Below, piece by piece: positions 1 to 9,459 of a stretch of 42,070 nucleotides of DNA (within the stretch, counting starts at the first letter, position 1; each line of letters begins with the position of its first letter). The DNA lies in the NCBI GenBank assembly GCA_011174795.1, contig DUEY01000009.1, forward strand, positions 1 to 42,070, given 5' to 3'. The notes under the pieces are model-generated. The model did no database searches. It was not told the origin of the DNA and saw only the letters and a program-made list of their open reading frames with translations. A program made the translations under genes and the position numbers. Source of the DNA: Dehalococcoidia bacterium. Its GTDB lineage: Bacteria; Chloroflexota; Dehalococcoidia; SZUA-161.

Positions 1-152
1 AGCACGGGATAGCCCCTGTCCGTTGCGTCCGGCACCCTCTTTGCCGGCACGCCGTGGCAGATACAGAGTGCGGGATGGGGGCCCTGCCCTTCCGGCAGAT
101 AGACCTCCGCAACGAGGCGGATGCCCTCTACCTCGAGGTCGAATCTTTCCAT
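1..152 (-). CDS. Alpha/beta hydrolase-like protein, N-terminus (truncated by window edge)
   Basis: Reverse-strand translation from the CAT at 150-152 reads MERFDLEVEGIRLVAEVYLPEGQGPHPALCICHGVPAKRVPD..., resembling an alpha/beta hydrolase N-terminus with an oxyanion HG motif; it is open to the window edge. Confidence 0.5.
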   Translation of the reverse strand, partial: MERFDLEVEGIRLVAEVYLPEGQGPHPALCICHGVPAKRVPDATDRGYPV

Positions 153-162
153 CGGGCCGGAG

Positions 163-573
163 CTAGCCGTCTTCCCGAACCTCCTTTGCCGAGACCTTCT
201 GCTTGAAGCGGTCGATGGCATACTGGCAGGCGGCGAAAGCATCGGGACGGTGGCGGGCGGCAACAGCTATCACCAGCGTAACCTCCCCTGGCGGCACCGG
301 GCCGGTGCGGTAGCAGAACGCTAATTCCCCCACATGCCACCGCTCTCTTACCTCACCCGCTATATCCCTCAGCAGCTTCTCAGCGTCCTCACCTCCGGCG
401 TCATGCTCCAGTGAGATTACCCTCTTGCCCTCAGAGTAGCCGCGCACCTTCCCGGCGAAGGTTACAACAGCGCCACATTCCTCTCCCCTAACCCTTGAAA
501 TAACCTCCCCGGGGACGATAGGCTCGTTTGTTACCTGCAGCAGGTCGTTCTCGTTCAATCCGTCACCTCTCAC
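163..573 (-). CDS. moaE: Molybdopterin synthase catalytic subunit MoaE
   Basis: ORF protein has MoaE-like stretches: GAVVTFAGKVR, ISLEHDAGGEDAEKLL, VGELAFCYRTGPVPPGEVTLVIAVAARHRPDAFAACQYAIDRFKQKVSAKE. Confidence 0.85.
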   Translation of the reverse strand: MRGDGLNENDLLQVTNEPIVPGEVISRVRGEECGAVVTFAGKVRGYSEGKRVISLEHDAGGEDAEKLLRDIAGEVRERWHVGELAFCYRTGPVPPGEVTLVIAVAARHRPDAFAACQYAIDRFKQKVSAKEVREDG

Positions 574-678
574 AGCAGATTATAGTCCATGGCCTGGTGG
601 AAGTCGACCTCGACTAACGGGACTTGACGATGCATCGAGCAGGGACTAAACTTATTTGGTGCCCGTGAAGGAGGGAGC

Positions 679-2223
679 ATGGAAGATTTAGAGCTGATGA
701 AAAAGAAGATAGCCGAGATCAACACGATGAGGGACGCGCTCAAGCAGGGAGGTGGCGCCGCTGCCATAGAGAAGCAGCACGAGAAGGGAAAGCTGACAGC
801 GCGCGAGCGGATAGACAAGCTCCTGGACCCGGGAACATTCCAGGAGCTTGACATCTGGGGAACGCCCCTGGCTACCGGATTCGCCATCGACGAGCAGGAG
901 AGCGCCGCTGATGGCGTCGCCGTGGGGTACGGCGAGGTGAATGGCCGCCCCATCTATATCTGGGCGCAGGACGCCACCGTGATGGGCGGGACGCTGGGCA
1001 ACATACACGCCCGCAAGATAACCATGGTCATGGAGCGGGCGATACACGCCAGGATACCCATCGTCGGCATTATAGACTCCGAGGGAGCCCGTATCGAGGA
1101 CGCGATTCAGTACTACCGGTTCTACTCCACGGAGTCGATGGTCTACTACCAGACCATGGCCTCCGGCGTCATCCCCCAGATATCGCTGATTATGGGGCCG
1201 TGTGTCGGCGAAATGGCGATCTCCGCCTCGCTGGCGGATTTCGTCTTCATGGTGAGGAAGACAAGCTACATGCACGTCGCGCCGCCGCCGGAGGACAAGA
1301 CCCCCGAGGAACTGGGAGACCCCTCGGTGCACACCCGGAAAACCGGCTGCTGCGACCTGATGGCCAAGAGCGAGGAGGAGTGCTTGGAGAGCTGCCGGCA
1401 GCTTCTAGGCTACCTCCCCCCGAACAATACGGAGCCACCTCCCATAGTAGATACGGGGGACGACCCCAACCGCAGGGCGGAGGAGCTTCTGCAGATCGTC
1501 CCCTTCGACGCCATGAACCCCTACAGCATGCAGCAGATAATCACGTTGATATCAGACAACGGCGAGTTCCTCGAGTTAAGACGGCAGTGGGCAAATAACC
1601 TGATAACGGGATTCATCCGACTGGCGGGGCAGACGGTGGGTATTATAGCCAACAACCCCCAGGCGATGGGCGGCTCCCTGACGCTGGACGCTGCGGATAA
1701 GATGGCGCAGTTCGCCAGGTTCTGCGATGCGTTCAACATACCGCTGGTCTGGCTTGCAGATACTCCAGCCTTCCTGCCCGCCGTCGACGAGGAGACACGG
1801 GGGCTCATCAGGCACGGATGCAAGCTGGTGTTCTCCAACGTGGAGGCCACCGTTCCCCAGATAACCATCGCTATAAGAAAGCTCTACGGCGGCGGTCAAC
1901 TCGGCATGCCGGGAACGACGCTGGGAGGCGACCTCGACGTGGCCTGGCCCACCGTGCAGCGCGGGCTGATGGGAGCGGAGGGGGCGGTATCTATAATCTA
2001 CAAGAGAGAGTTCGCCTCAATACAGGATGAGAAAAAGAGGCAACAGCAGCAGCTGAAGCGGACCGGGGAGATGCAGCAGAAATTCGCGTCCCTGGAGCGC
2101 GAGTGGGCGCAGGAGTTCATCGACCCCAGAGACACCAGGCCGTTCCTGATTAAGGCGCTCAAGACTTTGTCAAAGAGAAAAGAGGAACGGCCCCAGCGCA
2201 AGCATGAAAACATCAGGTTATAA
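679..2223 (+). CDS. Acyl-CoA carboxylase carboxyltransferase subunit (propionyl-CoA carboxylase beta family)
   Basis: 514 aa; KQHEKGKLTARERIDKLLDPGTFQELD, carboxyltransferase fold signatures and a C-terminal EFIDPRDTRPFLIKAL; RBS ggaggg upstream. Confidence 0.9.
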   Translation: MEDLELMKKKIAEINTMRDALKQGGGAAAIEKQHEKGKLTARERIDKLLDPGTFQELDIWGTPLATGFAIDEQESAADGVAVGYGEVNGRPIYIWAQDATVMGGTLGNIHARKITMVMERAIHARIPIVGIIDSEGARIEDAIQYYRFYSTESMVYYQTMASGVIPQISLIMGPCVGEMAISASLADFVFMVRKTSYMHVAPPPEDKTPEELGDPSVHTRKTGCCDLMAKSEEECLESCRQLLGYLPPNNTEPPPIVDTGDDPNRRAEELLQIVPFDAMNPYSMQQIITLISDNGEFLELRRQWANNLITGFIRLAGQTVGIIANNPQAMGGSLTLDAADKMAQFARFCDAFNIPLVWLADTPAFLPAVDEETRGLIRHGCKLVFSNVEATVPQITIAIRKLYGGGQLGMPGTTLGGDLDVAWPTVQRGLMGAEGAVSIIYKREFASIQDEKKRQQQQLKRTGEMQQKFASLEREWAQEFIDPRDTRPFLIKALKTLSKRKEERPQRKHENIRL

Positions 2224-2250
2224 CGTAGGGTTCAGGGTAAACAGATAATA

Positions 2251-2577
2251 ATGGGGTTTTGGATCTACATTCTAGAGTGCGCAGACAACAGTTACTATAC
2301 CGGCCATACGGATGATTTGGAAAAGCGACTATACGAACATGAAAAGAACATTGTTAAATGCTATACGTCAAAAAGACTTCCCATCAGACTTGTTTATGCC
2401 TATGAATTTGAAACTAGAGAGGATGCACTTGAAAGGGAGCGGCAAATAAAGCGATGGTCACGCAGAAAGAAACAAGCATTGATAGCTGAAGATTGGAACA
2501 GTTTAATCAAGTATTCAAAGAGCAGAACCAACCGCCCTTCGACAAGCTCAGGGCGAACGGGAAAAATTCGATACTGA
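2251..2577 (+). CDS. GIY-YIG nuclease-domain protein (UPF0213/YhbQ-like); C-terminus runs into a dispersed repeat
   Basis: WIYILECADNSYYTGHTDDLEKRLYEHE is a GIY-YIG-type signature (YIL...YYTG). The C-terminal PSTSSGRTG is encoded by repeat sequence. Confidence 0.8.
   Translation: MGFWIYILECADNSYYTGHTDDLEKRLYEHEKNIVKCYTSKRLPIRLVYAYEFETREDALERERQIKRWSRRKKQALIAEDWNSLIKYSKSRTNRPSTSSGRTGKIRY
2533..2560. repeat. Dispersed repeat unit cgcccttcgacaagctcagggcgaacgg
   Basis: TTCGACAAGCTCAGGGCGAACGG-type intergenic repeat; a related inverted copy lies 25 nt downstream. Confidence 0.6.
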
Positions 2578-2584
2578 ATCATTA

Positions 2585-2623
2585 GTACCGTTCGTGGTGA
2601 GCCTGTCGAACCATGAACGGTAC
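2585..2623. repeat. Imperfect palindromic repeat gtaccgttcgtggtgagcctgtcgaaccatgaacggtac
   Basis: 13-nt arms GTACCGTTCgTGG / CCAtGAACGGTAC with one mismatch; the core TGAGCCTGTCGAA is an inverted relative of the 2533-2560 repeat. Confidence 0.7.
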
Positions 2624-2648
2624 ATAAGTAGGCACCAGGAGGAATTTG

Positions 2649-4262
2649 ATGGCAGATATGAAGGAGAAGATTAAACAACTCGAGAAAGAAAGGAAGCGGC
2701 TGCAGCCCGGTGGCGATAAGGCTGCTGTCGAGAAGCAGCACAGTAGGGGCAAGCTGACCGCGTGGGAGCGTATAGAGAAGCTCTACGACCCGGGGACGTT
2801 TCACGAGATAGGGATATGGACGCAGCCGATGAAGACCGGCTTCGATATCGACGAACGGGAGCTACCACGGGATGCCGTGATCGTGGGCTACGGCGAGGTT
2901 AACGGCCGCATGGTTTACTCCTATGCCCATGACTTCACCGTGCTGGCCGGCACGCAGTCGACGATTCAGAACAGCAAGGTTGCCCGCTCGATGGAGCAGG
3001 CGATGGAGGAAGGCATCCCCCTCGTGGGGATGGTCGACTCGGGGGCCATAAGGATACACGACCTGTTCGGCAGGTCGGGATTCAAGGTGCCCGTACGCGG
3101 CAGCCCGGTCGGCGGCGGCGGCGGATTCATGTACTACCCGCCGCTGATGTCGGGCGTCGTGCCCCACATCAGCCTCATGCTGGGGCCGTGCTATGCCGGT
3201 TCGGCGTACTCACCCATTATGGCCGACTTCGTCATCATGCGCCGGAACATAGCCTTCATGTCCGTGGCATCTCCTCCCATACTTAAAGCGGTGACCTTCG
3301 TCGATGTAACCGAGGAGGAGATCGGCGGGGCACTGTTGCATTCCGAGGTAACGGGTTCCAACGACATCCTCGTCGACAGCGACGAGGAAGCCATAGAGAA
3401 CTGTAAGGAACTGCTCAGCTTCCTGCCCTCCAACTGGCAGGAAAAGCCTCCTGTGGTAGATACCGGCGACGACCCCAAGCGGACAGACGACCGCCTCCTG
3501 GCGATCGTGCCGACAGATGCATCTCAACCGTATAACATGCACGAGGTAATCGCCTCCATTGTGGACAACGGGCACTTTTTCGAGCTTCAGGCGCTCTATG
3601 CACCCAACATGCTGATAGGCTTCGCCCGCCTCGCGGGGAAGACGGTCGGCATCGTGGCCAACAACCCTGCGGCACTGGACGGCTGCGTCGACCTCTTCAG
3701 CGCCGACAAGCAGGCGCGGTTCATCAGGTTCTGCGACTGCTACAACATACCGCTGGTCTTCCTCGTGGACACCCCGGGATTCCTGCCGAACTTCGACCAG
3801 GAGCAGCACCGGGACGGGCTGGAGCGGAACGCCGCTAAACCCGTGTTCGCCATCTGCGAGTCCACCGTGCCCAAGATAACCGTCTACGTCAGAAGGTGCT
3901 ACGGTGCAGGCCGCCTGATTATGGGCACCGAGCGCATGGGCTGCGACGCGATATACGCCTGGCCTACTGCCGATATCAGGGTGGAGAGGTACGAGCGGGC
4001 AGCGGATGCGCTGTATAAAGCCGATATCGAGACAGCAAAGGAAGTCGACAAGCTGCGGCAGGAGTTGATGCAGAGCATACACGACACCTACGCCACGCCG
4101 TACCACCTCGGCGGCATCCAGGGCACAGACGATATAATCGACCCCAGGGAGACGAGGCCGGTCCTGATTAACACGCTGAACAGGCTTTCCTACAAGCTGG
4201 AGCCCGACTGTAAATTGGGCCCGGCACAGCCCTGGAGGAAGCACTCCCTGATACCGCTCTAA
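2649..4262 (+). CDS. Second acyl-CoA carboxylase carboxyltransferase subunit
   Basis: About 537 aa, start ATGGCAGATATG after aggagg; clearly paralogous to 679..2223 (KQHSRGKLTAWERIEKLYDPGTFHEIG..., IIDPRETRPVLINTL). Confidence 0.9.
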   Translation: MADMKEKIKQLEKERKRLQPGGDKAAVEKQHSRGKLTAWERIEKLYDPGTFHEIGIWTQPMKTGFDIDERELPRDAVIVGYGEVNGRMVYSYAHDFTVLAGTQSTIQNSKVARSMEQAMEEGIPLVGMVDSGAIRIHDLFGRSGFKVPVRGSPVGGGGGFMYYPPLMSGVVPHISLMLGPCYAGSAYSPIMADFVIMRRNIAFMSVASPPILKAVTFVDVTEEEIGGALLHSEVTGSNDILVDSDEEAIENCKELLSFLPSNWQEKPPVVDTGDDPKRTDDRLLAIVPTDASQPYNMHEVIASIVDNGHFFELQALYAPNMLIGFARLAGKTVGIVANNPAALDGCVDLFSADKQARFIRFCDCYNIPLVFLVDTPGFLPNFDQEQHRDGLERNAAKPVFAICESTVPKITVYVRRCYGAGRLIMGTERMGCDAIYAWPTADIRVERYERAADALYKADIETAKEVDKLRQELMQSIHDTYATPYHLGGIQGTDDIIDPRETRPVLINTLNRLSYKLEPDCKLGPAQPWRKHSLIPL

Positions 4263-4282
4263 ACCATTAACATTCGAATGTA

Positions 4283-4317
4283 TGCAGGGGCGACCCGGCG
4301 GGTCGCCCCTGCTTTTT
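4283..4317 (+). terminator. Strong hairpin with T-tract inside the carboxylase operon
   Basis: Perfect 13-bp stem GCAGGGGCGACCC-GGC-GGGTCGCCCCTGC followed by TTTTTT. Confidence 0.7.
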
Positions 4318-4444
4318 TAGAGCGTTCAGAGGAGAGGGATTTGACACGAAAGAGCGCTGAGTATAAACTAGATACCGATTGCCTTAATAATGTCAGGGGA
4401 GAGTTATATCTGGAAGGGTAAATTCGGAAGGAGACTAAACTAGG

Positions 4445-4669
4445 ATGAGTCAAGAAGTAATCGAGGCCCCGATACCGGGAAAGATAGTCAGCGTCAGCGT
4501 CAGCGTCGGCGACACAGTGGAGGAGGACGGCGAGCTCTGCGTGCTCCAATCGATGAAGATGCAGAATCCCATCCTTTCACCGGTGGACGGCAAGGTTGTC
4601 GAGGTTAAGATCGCTCCGGAGCAGACGGTTGAGACCGGAGACGTCCTTATTGTTATCGAGGAAGACTAA
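4445..4669 (+). CDS. Stand-alone biotin carboxyl carrier (biotinyl/lipoyl attachment) protein
   Basis: 74 aa with biotinylation motif LQSMKMQNPILSPVDGKV. Confidence 0.9.
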   Translation: MSQEVIEAPIPGKIVSVSVSVGDTVEEDGELCVLQSMKMQNPILSPVDGKVVEVKIAPEQTVETGDVLIVIEED

Positions 4670-4684
4670 GCGAGGAAAATAGAG

Positions 4685-6079
4685 ATGTTCAATAAAATCC
4701 TGGTTGCCAACAGGGGGGAGATCGCCCTCCGTGCGATAAGAGAGTGCAGGGAGATGGGAATTGGCTCCGTCGCTATGTACTCGGATGCCGACGCCGATGC
4801 TCTGTTCATGAAACACGCCGATGAAGCATTCCCCCTGGGAGACCCCGAACCAGCTGCAAGCTATCTCAACATGGATAAGATCTTCGACATAGCCGATAAG
4901 TCAAAAGCAGAGGCTATTTACCCGGGGTACGGCTTCCTCGCCGAGAACCCCCAGTTCGTCGAGGCATGTGAGTCCCGCGGCATCGAGTTCATCGGACCCC
5001 CCAGCAAGTCGATGCACGCGGCGAAGCCCAAGCACAAGTCACGCGACCTGATGAAGAGCCACGGGATACCGGTTTCACCCGGCTCCGACGGCGCAATCGA
5101 GGATGAGAGCGACATGGCCAAGGCATTCGAGATCGCCGAGGGCATCGGCTATCCCGTTATCGTTAAGCCCAGCGGCGCAGGCGGCGGGATAGGGATGAAG
5201 GTGGCCAACAGCAAGGAAGAGCTGGAAGGAGCGATGGGGTATGCCAAGTCGCTGGGGAGCGAGACCTTCGGGCTGGCGGCTTTCTACCTGGAGAAGTATG
5301 TTACCCATGCCAAGCACATCGAGTTCCAGGTGATGGCCGACAAGAAGGGCAATACTGTCTATGTAAGCGACCGCGAATGCTCGGTGCAGAGAAGGTATCA
5401 GAAGCTTATCGAGGAAGCCCCCTCCCCGGTGATGACCCCCGAACTGAGGAGGGAGATGGGCGATACCGCGGTTCAAATCGCCAAGCTCTTGAACTATGTG
5501 AACGCCCTGACCGTTGAGTTCATCTACGACATGGACGAAAAGAAATACTACTTCAACGAGTGCAATACCAGGCTTCAGGTCGAGCATCCCCTCACCGAGT
5601 TGCTCACCGGCCTCAACCTGGTAAAGGAGCAAATAAGGATTGCTGCCGGCGAGGAGCTTGGCTACAGCCAGGATGATATACAGCTCCGCGGCTGGAGCAT
5701 AGAATGCAGGATAAACGCCGAGGACCCGTTCATGAACTTCATGCCCGCCCCGGCGAAAATCGAAGCCTGGGACCCGCCCGGCGGCTTCGGCGTCAGGCTC
5801 GACGCCGGCGTCTACGCCGGCTACACCATGCCGTTCTACTATGACCCCCTGGCAGCGAAGCTGCTGTCCTGGGGTAACACACGGGAAGAGGCTGTTGCCA
5901 CCATGAAGCGGGCGCTCAAGGAGTTCCATATCGAGGGGATCAAGACCAATATCCCCTTCCACCTCGTGGCCCTGGATAATGAGGTCTTCAGAAACGGGGA
6001 CTACACTACTCACTTCGTTGATGAACAGAAGCTGGTCAAACAGCTCCGCGAGATGAAGAAGGCTGGCGAGATAGCCTGA
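4685..6079 (+). CDS. accC: Biotin carboxylase subunit (acetyl/propionyl-CoA carboxylase AccC/PccA family)
   Basis: MFNKILVANRGEIALRAIRECREMG; ATP-grasp region VIVKPSGAGGGIGMK; EFIYDMDEKKYYFNECNTRLQVEHPLTE. Confidence 0.92.
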   Translation: MFNKILVANRGEIALRAIRECREMGIGSVAMYSDADADALFMKHADEAFPLGDPEPAASYLNMDKIFDIADKSKAEAIYPGYGFLAENPQFVEACESRGIEFIGPPSKSMHAAKPKHKSRDLMKSHGIPVSPGSDGAIEDESDMAKAFEIAEGIGYPVIVKPSGAGGGIGMKVANSKEELEGAMGYAKSLGSETFGLAAFYLEKYVTHAKHIEFQVMADKKGNTVYVSDRECSVQRRYQKLIEEAPSPVMTPELRREMGDTAVQIAKLLNYVNALTVEFIYDMDEKKYYFNECNTRLQVEHPLTELLTGLNLVKEQIRIAAGEELGYSQDDIQLRGWSIECRINAEDPFMNFMPAPAKIEAWDPPGGFGVRLDAGVYAGYTMPFYYDPLAAKLLSWGNTREEAVATMKRALKEFHIEGIKTNIPFHLVALDNEVFRNGDYTTHFVDEQKLVKQLREMKKAGEIA

Positions 6080-6128
6080 GAATAAACTAATTGCTGGATT
6101 TCTAAAACGCACACACTACGCACGTGCC

Positions 6129-6158
6129 GGGTCCTGCCCTGTTGCAGGACCCATTTTT
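6129..6158 (+). terminator. Rho-independent terminator after the carboxylase operon
   Basis: GGGTCCTGC-CCTGTT-GCAGGACCC followed by ATTTTT. Confidence 0.8.
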
Positions 6159-6298
6159 CATATTTACGTATGAAATCACCGGGATTTTCTCGCCTTTATC
6201 CCCCTCGGGTTGAATTGATTGACGCTATTGGCTATCCTTGACAGAAGAAATCACAGCCATTCAAGCAGCAGCGTATTTAGAGAAGAAGCAGGTGCTTT

Positions 6299-7228
6299 AT
6301 GTCAAGCCAGACCCTGATGTGGATTTGCTTTAATGTCGTTGTCCTCGTGCTGCTGTTCCTAGACCTGAAGGTCATTCACCGCAAGGCTCACGTCGTCAGC
6401 GTGAAGGAATCGCTCTTCTGGACAGCCTTCTGGATCGCCCTCTCCCTGCTCTTTAACGTGGGCATCTACTACTGGCAGGGTTCTGAGAAAGCGCTCCAGT
6501 TCTTCACCGCCTACCTTGTTGAGAAGTCCCTCAGTGTAGACAATCTCTTTGTCTTCCTGCTCATTTTCTCCTACTTCACAGTGCCCGCGCTCTACCAGCA
6601 TAAGGCTCTCTTCTGGGGCATCCTCGGGGCAATCGTTATGCGGCTTGCTTTTATCCTCGTGGGGGTAACGCTGATCGAGCAGTTCGACTGGGTGCTGTAC
6701 ATCTTCGGAGCCTTCCTCATCCTTACCTCGCTCAGAATGGCCCTCCAGAAGGAGCGGAAAATAGAGCCGGAGAAGAATCTTGTTTTACGTGTGTTCCGCA
6801 AATTCATGCCTGTAACGGCGAACTATGAGGGGGATAGGTTTTTCGTCAAGAGATCCGGACGCTACGTCGCTACGCCGTTAATCGTAGTAGTGCTTGTTGT
6901 CGAAACGACGGATATCGTTTTCGCCGTGGACTCAGTACCCGCCGTGCTCGGTATCACCGTGGACCGGTTCATTGCCTACAGCTCCAATGTGTGTGCCATT
7001 CTGGGTCTGCGTGCCCTCTACTTCGCACTCGCCGGGTTAATACCGATGTTCAAGTACCTGAAACACGGTCTTATTACTATCCTCTTTTTCATCGGTGTTA
7101 AAATGGTAATTGCAGAGGTCTACGAGATGCCGGTGGGCATCGCCCTGGGCGTGGTCGCCACCGTGCTGTTTGCTTCAGTGATATTGTCTGTACTCAGCTC
7201 ACGCAGAGTAAGCGAAGAGAGTGAATGA
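6299..7228 (+). CDS. TerC family integral membrane protein
   Basis: LVEKSLSVDNLFVFLLIFSYF and VVETTDIVFAVDSVPAVLGIT signatures, multiple TM helices. Confidence 0.9.
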   Translation: MSSQTLMWICFNVVVLVLLFLDLKVIHRKAHVVSVKESLFWTAFWIALSLLFNVGIYYWQGSEKALQFFTAYLVEKSLSVDNLFVFLLIFSYFTVPALYQHKALFWGILGAIVMRLAFILVGVTLIEQFDWVLYIFGAFLILTSLRMALQKERKIEPEKNLVLRVFRKFMPVTANYEGDRFFVKRSGRYVATPLIVVVLVVETTDIVFAVDSVPAVLGITVDRFIAYSSNVCAILGLRALYFALAGLIPMFKYLKHGLITILFFIGVKMVIAEVYEMPVGIALGVVATVLFASVILSVLSSRRVSEESE

Positions 7229-7258
7229 ATCCGGCTCCATGGTGGACAAGAGGATAAA

Positions 7259-8083
7259 GTGGAAGTGGAGACAGAGATAGCGCCCGGCGTTTATTCTATC
7301 CCGACGGCCGCTGACAGCTTTATGGGTATGTACGCGCCCAATGCCTACCTCGTGGTTGCCGGGAAAGCTGCTCTCATAGATACCGGGTATCAAGACAGCG
7401 AAGCTGCGCAACGGAATCTCGATTATATAAACCGGATGGCGCCATCGACGCTGGCATATATATTGGTTACCCATCCCCACCCCGACCATATGGGAGGATG
7501 TCACATTGTCAAAGACTCCACAGGTGCTCAAATCGTCGTTCATGCCCTCGGCGCTGCCAGAGCCGAGGATTTCAGGGTAACAGCGGACATCCTGGTCAAC
7601 GATGGTGACATCATAGATATCGACGGCGAGCGGCTGGAAGTGATTCACACGCCGGGACACACCCTGGACAGCGTCTGCTTCTACTTGAGGGGTAAGGAAA
7701 TCCTGTTCACCGGGGACAACATCCTGGGGTTCGGCACCCCCGTCATCTCGAGCAGCGGCGATATGGCACAGTATATCCAGTCTCTCCAGAAACTGCTGAA
7801 CTACCGAATCCGCCTGCTCTGCCCCGGTCACGGACCGCTGGTAAAAGAGCCTGAACGAAAGATCAGGGAGCTTATCGCCCACCGTCTGGAGCGGGAGCAG
7901 CAGCTGCTGTCACTGCTAGGACAGGGGAGGAAAAGCGTAGCGGAGCTGGTAGCAGAGATCTACCCCGAGCTTGACCGGCGCCTGGTCGAGCTTGCCGAAA
8001 AGCAGGTGCTGGCCCATATCAACAAGCTGATACAGGAAGATAAAGTAGCGCTTTCAGGAAACAGATACACTGTTAAGGAGTAA
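7259..8083 (+). CDS. MBL-fold metallo-hydrolase
   Basis: ALIDTGY, THPHPDHMGG, HTPGHTLDSVCFYL, LFTGDNILG, CPGHGPLV motifs of the metallo-beta-lactamase fold; GTG start. Confidence 0.9.
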   Translation: MEVETEIAPGVYSIPTAADSFMGMYAPNAYLVVAGKAALIDTGYQDSEAAQRNLDYINRMAPSTLAYILVTHPHPDHMGGCHIVKDSTGAQIVVHALGAARAEDFRVTADILVNDGDIIDIDGERLEVIHTPGHTLDSVCFYLRGKEILFTGDNILGFGTPVISSSGDMAQYIQSLQKLLNYRIRLLCPGHGPLVKEPERKIRELIAHRLEREQQLLSLLGQGRKSVAELVAEIYPELDRRLVELAEKQVLAHINKLIQEDKVALSGNRYTVKE

Positions 8084-8163
8084 AACACAAGCGTTGAGCT
8101 TTCGATACTATAGCTGAGCGCTAAACTTGCATCGCATTCGACGTAAGGGTATGATACAGACGA

Positions 8164-8238
8164 GCCCCTGTAGCTCAGAGGATAGAGCGCTGGCCTCCGG
8201 AGCCAGGAGCGTGGGTTCGAGTCCCGCCAGGGGCGCCA
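8164..8238 (+). tRNA. tRNA-Arg (anticodon CCG)
   Basis: Acceptor GCCCCTG/CAGGGGC, anticodon stem CTGGC-CTCCGGA-GCCAG, T arm GTGGGTTCGAGTCCCGC, encoded CCA. Confidence 0.92.
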
Positions 8239-8252
8239 CTCGCTCGATGGTA

Positions 8253-8330
8253 CGGGGTGTAGCGCAGCCAGGTAAGCGCGCATGGTTTGGGACCATGAGG
8301 TCGGCGGTTCAAATCCGCCCACCCCGACCA
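8253..8330 (+). tRNA. tRNA-Pro (anticodon TGG)
   Basis: Acceptor CGGGGTG/CACCCCG, anticodon stem CATGG-TTTGGGA-CCATG, T arm GGCGGTTCAAATCCGCC, encoded CCA. Confidence 0.92.
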
Positions 8331-8487
8331 TACTTCTGGAAAATGAGCGTAAGATCTCATGTTTCGATGAAAAAGCCACTTTAGTAGTATGGAGAATCTC
8401 CTCCCCAATTTGGCGACGTATCAGAGTATCCAATTGTTGCCTTCAATAACTTACCATAAATGAAATATTCTGATCTGTTACCTTCTA

Positions 8488-9459
8488 TTACCCCTCCCAC
8501 ATGCTAGATTCCAGGAAAGTCGCGAGATTAACATCCTGGTTCGTTATCTCGAGTTTGCGACGAATATTTTCCCGGTGGCGGTTAATGGTAGCCTCGGATA
8601 CGCCTCGCATCTCGGCGATTTCTTTGGTTCGCATTCCGTTCCGGATCATGTTACAAATAGCGATTTCAGTTGGCGTCATTGCTTTGCAGGAAAGGGACAA
8701 TTGACGAATGAACGGCGAGGTGATTTCCTCTAGGTTAGTTTGGAGCATCTCCACATATTTCTTCTGGGCAGGGGTTAGTTGGAGGGCTAGGGCGTGCAGG
8801 ATAGGCATCAGTATTTTTTCGACGTTCATGTTTATATCCTGATGGATTTCCTGTTTATCCTGCTCAATCCTGGCCAAGACCAGCCGCAGAGCGGTATTGG
8901 ACTCCTGCAAGGATTCACGCTCAAGAGTCAACTGCCTGTTTGTTTCCTGCAATTCCAAATCCGCCGATATCCGAGTTGCAATAGTTCCGATCTGCTCTGC
9001 CACCGCGTCCAGCAGAGCGCGTTCTTCTTTTAGAAAAGGACCTTCATCCGCCGGCGGGCGCTCCTCCAGGTAGAAAATGCTACACTCACCAACCGCCTCA
9101 TGATACATGTAAATCCGCGACGACTGCCGCCAATCAGTCACTTTAAATTTATCGCTCGTGTAAGTTTTTCCCTTAAAGAGGATTCGTGCGCATGTGACCT
9201 CTGGATAATGCCATGAATGGGGTAAGAAATTAACGAGCTCCTGCAGCAGATCGTCAAGAGAATATAGATAGCGCTCAGCCAGTTGAGAAATACCATAAAG
9301 GCAGTTCAATTCCTTGATGCGCTCGCGTAGCGCTAGTTCGACCTTGTCGGGTTCTATATCGGTAGGAAACGGGATACGCCACAGAAGGGCTAAGTCTTTT
9401 GAAGGGAAAGGCGGTTGCCAGCCTTTAGCTGGCAAGGGGTGGTTTCTTTTATTTTCCAT
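8488..9459 (-). CDS. LuxR-family transcriptional regulator with N-terminal GAF-like sensor region
   Basis: C-terminal HTH: MTPTEIAICNMIRNGMRTKEIAEMRGVSEATINRHRENIRRKLEITN; N-terminal region resembles a GAF-type domain followed by a coiled coil. Confidence 0.75.
   Translation of the reverse strand: MENKRNHPLPAKGWQPPFPSKDLALLWRIPFPTDIEPDKVELALRERIKELNCLYGISQLAERYLYSLDDLLQELVNFLPHSWHYPEVTCARILFKGKTYTSDKFKVTDWRQSSRIYMYHEAVGECSIFYLEERPPADEGPFLKEERALLDAVAEQIGTIATRISADLELQETNRQLTLERESLQESNTALRLVLARIEQDKQEIHQDINMNVEKILMPILHALALQLTPAQKKYVEMLQTNLEEITSPFIRQLSLSCKAMTPTEIAICNMIRNGMRTKEIAEMRGVSEATINRHRENIRRKLEITNQDVNLATFLESSMWEG

Noticed and set aside
3210-4244. 344-aa minus-strand ORF opposite the second carboxyltransferase gene
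   Set aside because: Antisense shadow of a clear conserved CDS in GC-rich codons; no recognisable domain.
5075-6112. 345-aa minus-strand ORF opposite accC
   Set aside because: Shadow ORF; the sense strand encodes an unmistakable biotin carboxylase.
8127-8384. ORFs on both strands across 8108-8433
   Set aside because: They overlap two well-formed tRNA genes and represent translated tRNA sequence.
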